6,634 nucleotides of DNA from Spirochaetaceae bacterium (lineage in GTDB: Bacteria; Spirochaetota; Spirochaetia; Treponematales; Breznakiellaceae), in the NCBI GenBank assembly GCA_031255115.1, contig JAIRTD010000277.1, positions 1 to 6,634 on the forward strand, in the 5' to 3' direction. The position numbers and the translations under genes are program-made. The notes below the pieces were generated by a model, which was not told where the DNA came from, did no database searches, and saw only the letters and a program-made list of their open reading frames with translations. This document shows, in pieces, positions 1-5,734 of this stretch (its first letter is position 1; the number at the start of each line of letters is the position of its first letter).

Positions 1-53
1 CTCCTTATAAAAAATGAGGCGCGGAAGGCAAACAAAAATATCTGCTTTTCCAT
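1..53 (-). other. Short gap downstream of gltX, with start signals for a gene beyond the left edge
   Basis: No gene is visible between the gltX stop and the window edge. On the minus strand the sequence ends in ATAAGGAG (8..1), which reads either as a strong Shine-Dalgarno for a gene starting just outside the window, or as part of a -10 hexamer TATAAG (9..4) placed 16 nt after TTGCCT (31..26). No GC-rich hairpin followed by a U-tract is seen, so gltX does not have an obvious intrinsic terminator here and the next minus-strand gene may be co-transcribed. Confidence 0.4.
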
Positions 54-1571
54 CTACAGAAGCTCCGTTGGCAAAGCCTTGCGCAGGGCTTTCAGGGCTT
101 TTTCGACGCGGCCCGCGCCGCGCTCTTTACCCAGAAGCCTGAGGGAACCGAACAGGGGCGGGCTTACCCGCGCTCCGGTTATGGCAACCCTGAGGGGCAT
201 CATGAGATCGCCCAGTTTAACGCCCGCTTTTTCGGCAAAGGCCTTGATATGGTTTTCTGCGTCTTCGTCGTTCATCAGGGCCATTTCGGAAACCAGGGGA
301 AGGCCCTTTTCGAGCAGCGCTATGGTTTCGGCGAGGGTGGCTTTTTTTGGAAAGAATTCCTCAGGCGGCGCTACAGGCGGTTCGGTAAAGAGATAGGCAA
401 GTTTGGCCGGCGCTTCGCCGGGGAACACCAGCCTTTCCCTGATGAGGGGCATGCTGGCAAGAAAGGTTTTTTCCTGGGCGGCGTCAGGGCCGTTCCCGCC
501 AAAGAGGCCCGCTTCCAGGGCATAGGGGAGTATGAGGCGGGCAAGTTCGCCGTCGCTTTTCATCCGTATGTACTGACCGTTGTACCATTCAAGTTTTTTG
601 TAGTCAAAGACCGCCGGGGCCTTGTTGAGCTTGTCAAGACTGAACAGCCGGGCAAGTTCTTCCAGCGTATAAAGCTCCTTTCCTTCCTCATAGGAAGCTC
701 CCAGAAGGGCAATATAGTTGACCAGGGCCTCGCTTAAATAGCCCTGTTTTCTAAACTCGTCAATGCTTGTCGCGCCGTGGCGCTTGCTGAGTTTTTTGCC
801 GTCCTGACCCATGACCATGGGGAGGTGGCAGAACTCAGGGGCCTCCCAGCCGAAACTCTGGTACATGATCACATGGAGGGGCGTCGAAGGTATCCATTCC
901 TGGGCCCGCATGACATGGGTGATGCCCATGAGATGGTCGTCAACCACATTGGCAAGGTGGTAGGTCGGAAAACCGTCGGATTTGAGAAGCACCGGATCAG
1001 GATTAACATCGTCGTTTTTCCATTCAATATCGCCCAATAATTTGTCATGAAAGCGGGTTACTTCTCCCAGGGGAATTTTAAGCCTCACGGTATGGGCCTC
1101 GCCTGACGCGGCTCGTCCGGCGGCTTCGGCGCTGTCCAGGCCCCGGCAATGGCGGTCGTAGCCTGATTCGCCTGAATGGGCCGCTTCCCGCTCCTGACGT
1201 ATTTTTTCGATCCTTTGGGCAGAGCAAAAACAGTAGTACGCCCGGCCTTTTTCGATAAGTTCGAGGGCGTATTTTTTGTAGAGTTCAAAACGTTCAGATT
1301 GAATATACGGCCCCGAAGGTCCGCCTGTATCAGGCCCCTCGTTCCAGCGAAAGCCAAGCCAGTCAAAGGTATCGTACAGGTTTTGCACATAACGCTCGTC
1401 AAAACGCGTCCGGTCGGTGTCCTCAAGGCGAAGTATGAATTTGCCCTTCTGTGAGCGGGCAAAGAGGTAATTAAAGAGGGCCGTCCGCACTCCCCCTATA
1501 TGCTGGAGCCCCGGAGGGGAAGGAGCGTAACGGTCCCGCACTGTTCCGGCGGACCTTTCCGTGGTGTTCAT
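54..1571 (-). CDS. gltX: Glutamate-tRNA ligase (glutamyl-tRNA synthetase)
   Basis: Class I aminoacyl-tRNA synthetase that charges tRNA-Glu with glutamate using ATP, in the cytoplasm. The 505-residue protein has the whole family layout. The HIGH-type motif HIGG lies at residues 24-27, followed by RTALFN. The connective region carries a probable zinc site (C114, C116, Y138, C142, spaced as in E. coli GluRS). The KMSKS-type motif KLSKR is at 260-264, and a helical anticodon-binding domain runs from about 325 to the end, including MPLRVAITG. Length is slightly above the usual 465-490. The residue before the signature glycine is Pro20 where the family normally has Thr (SPTG), which is unusual. The ATG at 1571 abuts a promoter and has little room for an SD. 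A GTG at 1541 (codon 11) would give the more usual short N-terminus and has GGAAAGG 12 nt upstream. Whether the enzyme is discriminating for tRNA-Glu over tRNA-Gln cannot be told from this window. Confidence 0.96.
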   Translation of the reverse strand: MNTTERSAGTVRDRYAPSPPGLQHIGGVRTALFNYLFARSQKGKFILRLEDTDRTRFDERYVQNLYDTFDWLGFRWNEGPDTGGPSGPYIQSERFELYKKYALELIEKGRAYYCFCSAQRIEKIRQEREAAHSGESGYDRHCRGLDSAEAAGRAASGEAHTVRLKIPLGEVTRFHDKLLGDIEWKNDDVNPDPVLLKSDGFPTYHLANVVDDHLMGITHVMRAQEWIPSTPLHVIMYQSFGWEAPEFCHLPMVMGQDGKKLSKRHGATSIDEFRKQGYLSEALVNYIALLGASYEEGKELYTLEELARLFSLDKLNKAPAVFDYKKLEWYNGQYIRMKSDGELARLILPYALEAGLFGGNGPDAAQEKTFLASMPLIRERLVFPGEAPAKLAYLFTEPPVAPPEEFFPKKATLAETIALLEKGLPLVSEMALMNDEDAENHIKAFAEKAGVKLGDLMMPLRVAITGARVSPPLFGSLRLLGKERGAGRVEKALKALRKALPTELL

Positions 1572-1576
1572 ACCTT

Positions 1577-1605
1577 ACTATAGCCTAAAGCCCCGGGCCG
1601 GGCAA
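1577..1605 (-). promoter_or_regulatory. Candidate sigma70-type promoter of gltX
   Basis: On the minus strand TTGCCC (1605..1600, 4 of 6 to TTGACA) is followed after exactly 17 nt by TATAGT (1582..1577, 5 of 6 to TATAAT). Only five bases, AAGGT, separate the -10 from the annotated ATG, so the predicted transcription start falls on or next to the start codon. This implies either a leaderless gltX mRNA or translation from the GTG at codon 11. The promoter lies in the 82-bp gap after aat, so gltX can be transcribed apart from the clp genes. Confidence 0.5.
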
Positions 1606-1653
1606 GCTGACCTGTCCGTGGTTCTCTTCTTCTTACCGGCCGTGTCAGCATCG

Positions 1654-2409
1654 TTAGCGGCTATGTTGAAGGCAGTCGGCGTAGAGGCTGTTCCAGCTGC
1701 CCCGGCGGCCGGCATTGTTGCTATCAGACCCCAGAGGAAAATGCACCTTGAGTTCTTTCTTGAGCAGCAAAAGGTACTCCTCCCGGCTGATGCTTTTTGC
1801 GCCCAGGCTCAAGAGGTGTTCTGAGGGAACCTGGCAGTCAATAAAGGCAAGGCCGTCGTCAAACATGAAGCGCGCCAGGCTGAGGAAGGCGGCTTTTGAG
1901 GCATTGGGAACCAGGGCGCACATTGATTCGCCAAAAAAGACCTTTCCCAGCCTGATGCCGTAACAGCCGCCCGCAAGGCATCCGTTTTGCCAGGCTTCGG
2001 CCGAATGGGCCCAGCCCAATGTGTGGAGGGTGGTATAGCCTTCTATAATGTCCTTTGTGATCCAGGTTCCCTCCGGGCCGGAGCGGGGAGCCAGGGCGCA
2101 GGCCCTGATCAGGGCGGAAAAGTCCCGGTCCAGCGTAATTTTAAAATCGCGGCGTTTAAGGATTTTTTCCATGGAGCGGGAAACGTGGAGATCCTCTGGA
2201 AAGATCACGCAGCGGGGATCGGGGGACTGCCAGATAAGCGGGTCTTCGGGATTGTACCAGGGGAAAATACCCTGTTCATAGGCCGAAAGGAGCATGCCCG
2301 GACTAAGGTTTCCGCCGATGGCGACTATGCCGTCCCTTGCCTTTTCCGGCGGTGGAAACTGGTAACGCCGGTTCCCGTTCAGGTATGGAAAATGAGGATC
2401 AGGCCCCAT
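1654..2409 (-). CDS. aat: Leucyl/phenylalanyl-tRNA--protein transferase
   Basis: Transfers Leu or Phe from its charged tRNA to the N-terminal Lys or Arg of proteins, turning secondary into primary destabilising residues for the ClpS-ClpAP N-degron pathway. The 251-residue protein shows the family blocks in order: FPPPEKA (18-24), GIVAIGGNLSPG (27-38), the substrate-pocket segment QGIFPWY (46-52), SPDPR (62-66), GTWIT (114-118), LHTLGWAHSAEAW (128-140), FFGESM with the expected catalytic-region Glu161, and IDCQ with Gln193. It is a little longer than the E. coli protein (234), with a polar tail after about residue 226. Oddities are WQSPDPR where WWSPDPR is common, and ESMCAL where ESMFSR is common. 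The ATG lies one base after the clpA TGA (TGACATG). The nearest SD-like run (GGGGAAGAA) is about 14 nt upstream, so translational coupling to clpA is likely. Confidence 0.96.
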   Translation of the reverse strand: MGPDPHFPYLNGNRRYQFPPPEKARDGIVAIGGNLSPGMLLSAYEQGIFPWYNPEDPLIWQSPDPRCVIFPEDLHVSRSMEKILKRRDFKITLDRDFSALIRACALAPRSGPEGTWITKDIIEGYTTLHTLGWAHSAEAWQNGCLAGGCYGIRLGKVFFGESMCALVPNASKAAFLSLARFMFDDGLAFIDCQVPSEHLLSLGAKSISREEYLLLLKKELKVHFPLGSDSNNAGRRGSWNSLYADCLQHSR

Positions 2410-2410
2410 G

Positions 2411-4837
2411 TCAGGGCTGTTCTTCCCCGGCGAGGGCCGCCCCGCTCAATTCCGCGCGCCTGCCCTTTTCGAGGACTTCTATGCGGTAGGCGCCGTCAAC
2501 ATAATCCGCCCTGGCCCTGCCGCCTTCGCTCAGGCTGCCAAAGAGCACTTCATCCACAAAGAAGGATTTTATCTTGTCCTCGATGAGCCTTCCGGTATTA
2601 CGGGCGCCGAATTCCCTGCTATAGCCTTCCTCTGCAAGCTGGTTGACGCAGTCGCCGGTAACATCGAGGCTGACCTTCTTTTCGGCAAGCTGAACCCTAA
2701 AGAGGTTCAATTCCTTCTGCACTATCGAAATCATGATGTCCCTGGAAAGATGGGCAAAGCGGACCACCGCGTCAAGGCGGTTGCGGAATTCGGGGGTAAA
2801 GATTTTTTCTACGGCGCTGTCAATTTCCGATTCTCCGGCTATCCGGTCGCCAAACCCGATAAGGTTTTTGCCTATGTCCCTGGCCCCGGCGTTGCTGGTC
2901 ATGATCAGTATCACATTGCGGAAATCGGCCTTTCTCCCCTGATTGTCGGTGAGGGTGGCGTAGTCCATGATCTGGAGCAATATATTGTAAACGTCCTGAT
3001 GGGCCTTTTCTATCTCGTCAAGGAGCACTACGGCGTGGGGCTGTTTTCGTATCGCCTCGGTAAGGAGGCCTCCTTCCTCATAGCCCACATAGCCGGGCGA
3101 AGCGCCAATAAACCGGGACACCGTGTACTTTTCCTGGTATTCGCTCATATCAAAACGGTGCATGGGAACGCCGAGAATCTCGGCAAGGTTCCTGGCAAGT
3201 TCGGTTTTTCCGACGCCCGTGGGACCGGCAAAGAGAAAACTCGCCACCGGCTTATTCCCCGAGCGGAAACCGGCCCTGGACCGTTTGACCGCCTTGATCA
3301 CGGCGTCTACGGCGCTGTCCTGTCCAAAAATAAGGCTCTTGAGCTTGGTATCAAGGCCCCGGAGCTTGTCTTTTTCGTTCTCGCCGACAGAACGTTCCGG
3401 TATGCGGGCAATGCGCGAAACCACGGTTTCGATCTGGCGCAGCCCTATATCGACGACCGCCGCTTCGTTAGGCGTTTCTTCAGGCGCGCCGGCCTGGTCG
3501 CCGGTAATAGTTTCCGCGTTGGACGTGGAAGTCATGCTTTTATAGGCCTCTATGCGGGCAAAGGCCCCGGCCTCGTCAATCACGTCAATGGCCTTGTCGG
3601 GAAGCCGCCGTTCGGTTATAAACTGGGCGGAAAGCCGCACCGCCCCTTCCAGGGCCTCATCAGAATACCGTACATGGTGGTAAGCCTCGTATTTACCCTT
3701 GAGCCCTTTAAGAATGGCCAGAGTATCCGGCAGTGAAGGCTCTTCAATATCTATCTTCTGAAAACGCCGGGACAGAGCCCGGTCCTTGTCAAAGAATTTG
3801 CCGTATTCCTCATGGGTTGTAGAACCTATACAGCGTATTCTCCCCGAACTAAGGGCGGGCTTGAGCAGATTCGACGCGTCAAGAGCGCCGCCCGATACCG
3901 AACCCGCGCCGACCAGGGTGTGGATTTCGTCAATAAAAAGAATGGCCCGTTCTTTTTTAAGAATCTCGTCAACGACCTTCTTGACCCTTTCTTCAAAATC
4001 CCCGCGGTATTTTGTCCCCGCCACCAGGGCGCCCATATCAAGGGAAAAAATAGAAAAATCTTTTAGGGTCGGGGGAACCTGCCCCAGGGCGATGCGCTGG
4101 GCAAGGCCCTCGGTAATGGCGGTCTTGCCCACCCCGGAGTCGCCGACATGGACGGGGTTGTTTTTAAGCCGGCGGCAAAGCACCTGCACCGTGCGTTCAA
4201 GCTCGGCCTCGCGGCCAATGACCGGTTCAAGCTGACCGTTCCGCGCCAGGGCGGTAAGCTCAACGGCATAGCGCTCAAGAGCGCTTTTTTTGGCCGCGCT
4301 TCTGCTTCTGCCCGGCTGTTCAACAGGATCATCTTCGCCGGCCGCCTCCTGACGGCCGCCCTCACCGGCCTCCCGGACCCTGCCAAAATCCCGCCTGCCC
4401 GCCCGGCCGCCAAGCCCATCAGACCCGTGGGAAAGCACGTCCAAAAGCGAAAGCCGCTCCAGGCCGGCCTTACGAAGAAAATAGGAACAGTAGTTCCGCT
4501 CTTCATCATAGAGGGAAACCAGAATATCGGCCACGTCGAGAGTCTCCTTTTGGGAATTCTGACTCTGGAACACCGCCCGCTCCAGCACGCTCTGGAAACC
4601 CACCGTCTGAATAGGCTCGGTGTTTTCGACAACCGGAACCTTTTGTTCAAAATAATGTTCCATACCGTGCTTTATCTGGTCCACCCGCGCGCCGCAGGCG
4701 TTAAGTATATCCCTGACCTCGACAAAAGCCAGAGCGGCATAGAGAATATGTTCCGGAGTAATATATTCGTGATTACGCATTCTGGCTTCGGTATAAGCCG
4801 TGTTTATGATAGACTGCACATGGGGGCTGATCTTCAT
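2411..4837 (-). CDS. clpA: ATP-dependent Clp protease ATP-binding subunit ClpA
   Basis: Hexameric AAA+ unfoldase that feeds substrates, including those delivered by ClpS, into the ClpP peptidase. The 808-residue protein has a Clp N-domain (about 1-137), a charged glycine-rich linker (about 138-185), and D1 with Walker A GDSGVGKT (232-239), pore-loop KYR (276-278) and Walker B ILFIDE (299-304). A second variable stretch (about 433-462) precedes D2. D2 has Walker A GPTGVGKT (538-545), pore-loop GYVG (582-585), Walker B VVLLDE (603-608) and sensor-2 region GAR (745-747). The ClpP-docking tripeptide is IGF (660-662); E. coli ClpA has IGL and ClpX has IGF. Its presence and the lack of a long middle coiled coil favour ClpA over ClpB or ClpC. 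It is about 50 residues longer than E. coli ClpA, mainly in the linkers. The start is fixed by an SD (next entry). clpS upstream and aat downstream support the assignment. Confidence 0.96.
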   Translation of the reverse strand: MKISPHVQSIINTAYTEARMRNHEYITPEHILYAALAFVEVRDILNACGARVDQIKHGMEHYFEQKVPVVENTEPIQTVGFQSVLERAVFQSQNSQKETLDVADILVSLYDEERNYCSYFLRKAGLERLSLLDVLSHGSDGLGGRAGRRDFGRVREAGEGGRQEAAGEDDPVEQPGRSRSAAKKSALERYAVELTALARNGQLEPVIGREAELERTVQVLCRRLKNNPVHVGDSGVGKTAITEGLAQRIALGQVPPTLKDFSIFSLDMGALVAGTKYRGDFEERVKKVVDEILKKERAILFIDEIHTLVGAGSVSGGALDASNLLKPALSSGRIRCIGSTTHEEYGKFFDKDRALSRRFQKIDIEEPSLPDTLAILKGLKGKYEAYHHVRYSDEALEGAVRLSAQFITERRLPDKAIDVIDEAGAFARIEAYKSMTSTSNAETITGDQAGAPEETPNEAAVVDIGLRQIETVVSRIARIPERSVGENEKDKLRGLDTKLKSLIFGQDSAVDAVIKAVKRSRAGFRSGNKPVASFLFAGPTGVGKTELARNLAEILGVPMHRFDMSEYQEKYTVSRFIGASPGYVGYEEGGLLTEAIRKQPHAVVLLDEIEKAHQDVYNILLQIMDYATLTDNQGRKADFRNVILIMTSNAGARDIGKNLIGFGDRIAGESEIDSAVEKIFTPEFRNRLDAVVRFAHLSRDIMISIVQKELNLFRVQLAEKKVSLDVTGDCVNQLAEEGYSREFGARNTGRLIEDKIKSFFVDEVLFGSLSEGGRARADYVDGAYRIEVLEKGRRAELSGAALAGEEQP

Positions 4838-4943
4838 ACTAAAAAACTCCTCTTGCCCTGACCAAAACTCTTTTTTACACCAAGTTGCTCAAAAACCCGC
4901 AAATTTTTACCAGTTCCCTTAAAAACGCGGCTTTGAAAATCCC
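4838..4943 (-). other. clpS-clpA intergenic spacer
   Basis: A 106-bp AT-rich gap between the clpS stop and the clpA start. Apart from the clpA SD it contains poly-T and poly-A tracts but no convincing hairpin terminator and no strong promoter. The best pair I see on the minus strand, TTGCGG then TGTAAA 17 nt later, matches consensus at only 3 and 4 of 6 positions. clpA is therefore most simply read as co-transcribed with clpS. Confidence 0.45.
4847..4850 (-). promoter_or_regulatory. Shine-Dalgarno of clpA
   Basis: On the minus strand AAGAGGAG ends 9 nt before the clpA ATG, giving a GGAG core at 4850..4847. This supports the ATG at 4837 as the start and shows that this genome uses standard SD-led initiation for at least some genes, in contrast to the starts of clpS, gltX and the Rpn-family gene. 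Confidence 0.75.
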
Positions 4944-5240
4944 TCAGGCCCTCTCCACCAGACAGCGAAGCGGAAACTCATGCTGCCTTGCGAGACTGTG
5001 TACCTGTTCGGCCTTGGTAACCGCGATATCAAAAGTGTAAAGCCCGGCCATACCCCGGCCCTGATGATGCACATCCAGCATGATACGGGCAGCCTCAGCC
5101 TCTTCCTTGTGAAACACGGTAATCAAAATCTCCACCACGAATTCCATGGTAGTATAATCATCATTGAGAAGCACAACCCCGTACTGCTCCGGCTCCTTGA
5201 GTTTATCATCATTTCTTATCGATGTCTGTGTACTCCCCAT
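4944..5240 (-). CDS. clpS: ATP-dependent Clp protease adaptor ClpS
   Basis: Small adaptor that binds N-terminal Leu, Phe, Tyr or Trp of substrates and hands them to the ClpA N-domain. The 98-residue protein carries the ClpS core almost intact: VVLLNDDYTTMEFV (22-35) with the N-degron-binding Asn26, Asp27, Asp28 and Met32, the IMLDVH block with His58, GLYTFDIA (66-73) and the C-terminal FPL (89-91). The frame stays open upstream to an ATG at 5447, but that 69-residue extension is glycine-rich, unlike any ClpS N-terminus and lies over non-coding-looking sequence. I therefore place the start at 5240, which gives the usual ClpS length and a polar flexible N-terminal tail. There is no clear SD at this ATG. 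A candidate promoter lies immediately upstream. The gene precedes clpA in the same direction, as in E. coli and many other bacteria. Confidence 0.94.
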   Translation of the reverse strand: MGSTQTSIRNDDKLKEPEQYGVVLLNDDYTTMEFVVEILITVFHKEEAEAARIMLDVHHQGRGMAGLYTFDIAVTKAEQVHSLARQHEFPLRCLVERA

Positions 5241-5249
5241 ACTATATAC

Positions 5250-5278
5250 AGAATACACAAAACCGCCCCAAAAAACAA
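5250..5278 (-). promoter_or_regulatory. Candidate promoter of the clpS-clpA-aat unit
   Basis: On the minus strand TTGTTT (5278..5273, 4 of 6) is followed after 17 nt by TATTCT (5255..5250, 4 of 6). The predicted transcription start lies about three bases before the clpS ATG. A closer -10 match, TATAGT (5246..5241), directly touches the ATG but has no matching -35. The signal is weak, but this is the most promoter-like place upstream of the operon. Confidence 0.3.
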
Positions 5279-5453
5279 TCGCCCGGAGTCCCGCCGGAAT
5301 CTGAGCGCCAAAGTCAAACACCAAGAGGGGGGCCTCTTTCCAAAACGCCGCCGGCAGGTAAAAGCCCCGTTTCCGGCCCCCCTGCGCGCCAGCCCCGCCT
5401 TGCGGGTCTTCCGCTACCCCCCCAACTATTCCGCATTGGATTACCAAAGGAGT

Positions 5454-5481
5454 ATAATTGCTTTAGTAATAATTGCTTTAG
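5454..5481. repeat. Two tandem copies of a 15-bp unit
   Basis: ATAATTGCTTTAG occurs at 5454-5466 and again at 5469-5481, 13 identical bases at a period of 15. It lies about 50 bp beyond the stop of the Rpn-family gene. Because the period is a multiple of three it could have arisen in coding sequence, but the minus-strand frame that reads through it is short and not convincing. Confidence 0.7.
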
Positions 5482-5488
5482 CTGGAGT

Positions 5489-5503
5489 TTTTGCATCGCA
5501 AAA
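5489..5503. repeat. Inverted repeat / small hairpin after the Rpn-family gene
   Basis: TTTTGC and GCAAAA (5489-5494 and 5498-5503) form a perfect 6-bp stem with a 3-base loop, 25 bp past the stop of the Rpn-family gene. On the minus strand it is followed by CTCC, not a U-tract, so it is not a standard intrinsic terminator. It may still act as an mRNA 3' end structure. Confidence 0.4.
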
Positions 5504-5525
5504 GGTTCGTAGTCGAAAAAGGTTC
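5500..5525. repeat. Direct repeat AAAAGGTTC, period 17
   Basis: AAAAGGTTC occurs at 5500-5508 and 5517-5525, immediately downstream of the stop codon of the Rpn-family gene, next to the 15-bp tandem repeat. The unit is too short to assign a function. It may reflect slippage or small duplications at this boundary. Confidence 0.4.
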
Positions 5526-5527
5526 AT

Positions 5528-5734
5528 TCAAGAGAGGTTTTTGATAGTTTCCGGATCAAGACCGGTAAGTTCCTGTATTGCTTCAATGGAGTACCCCTTC
5601 AGCAGGGCATTCTTGGCGATTTCCCTGCGTTCTTCTGTGCGCCCTTCTATTAGACCTTCTGTACGGCCCTCTATTTTGGCTTCCTGTTTCCAGACTTCCC
5701 TGGCGTCATCCCAGTTCCATTCGGTTAATAACAT
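5528..5734 (-). CDS. Possible intragenic C-terminal Rpn product (68 residues, antitoxin-like)
   Basis: An in-frame ATG at codon 223 of the Rpn-family gene (5734..5732) is preceded by GGAGGT with 7-nt spacing, the best SD in the window. Translation from here would give a 68-residue protein beginning MLLTEWNW, without the nuclease core and containing only the charged repeat segment and the final helical motif. For E. coli Rpn proteins a small C-terminal product made from an internal start is reported to bind and block the full-length nuclease, which is the basis for the call. That this product is made here is inference. The bases GGAGGT encode part of Ser-Glu-Val and could be coincidental. Confidence 0.5.
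   Translation of the reverse strand: MLLTEWNWDDAREVWKQEAKIEGRTEGLIEGRTEERREIAKNALLKGYSIEAIQELTGLDPETIKNLS

Larger units (their letters stand above)
5241..5527. other. Non-coding region between the Rpn-family gene and clpS
   Basis: This 287-bp gap holds the candidate clpS promoter near its left end. From about 5320 to 5425 it is strongly C-rich on the plus strand, with C-runs at 5365-5368, 5377-5382, 5393-5396 and 5417-5423, and contains two small hairpins: AAGAGG-GGGG-CCTCTT (5323-5338) and CCCGC-CTT-GCGGG (5394-5406). From 5451 to 5525 it turns AT-rich and carries short tandem repeats and a hairpin. No convincing gene or tRNA is seen, and no hairpin is followed by a proper U-tract on the minus strand. 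Confidence 0.5.

Noticed and set aside
1572..1653. Intrinsic terminator between aat and gltX
   Set aside because: Only a 6-bp GCTGAC/GTCAGC pairing with a 32-base loop and GC palindromes without a U-tract are seen.
2408..3736. A 442-codon plus-strand open frame antisense to clpA
   Set aside because: Shadow of clpA, which shows every expected motif on the other strand; long antisense frames are common in GC-biased genes.
4283..4426. Internal start in ClpA like the shorter form reported for E. coli ClpA
   Set aside because: No ATG, GTG or TTG with an SD was found in the linker region, so there is no sequence support here.
5323..5338. AAGAGG-GGGG-CCTCTT hairpin as terminator of the Rpn-family transcript
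   Set aside because: On the minus strand it is followed by GGTGTTTG, not a U-tract; at most a weak structure.
5241..5447. 69-residue in-frame N-terminal extension of ClpS
   Set aside because: Glycine-rich, covers G-run non-coding sequence and has no counterpart in ClpS proteins; 98 residues is the normal length.
5314..5496. 60-codon minus-strand frame after the Rpn-family gene with an LKQL repeat
   Set aside because: The repeat simply reflects the 15-bp tandem repeat; the rest is Gly/Arg-rich from the GC-rich stretch and matches nothing I know.
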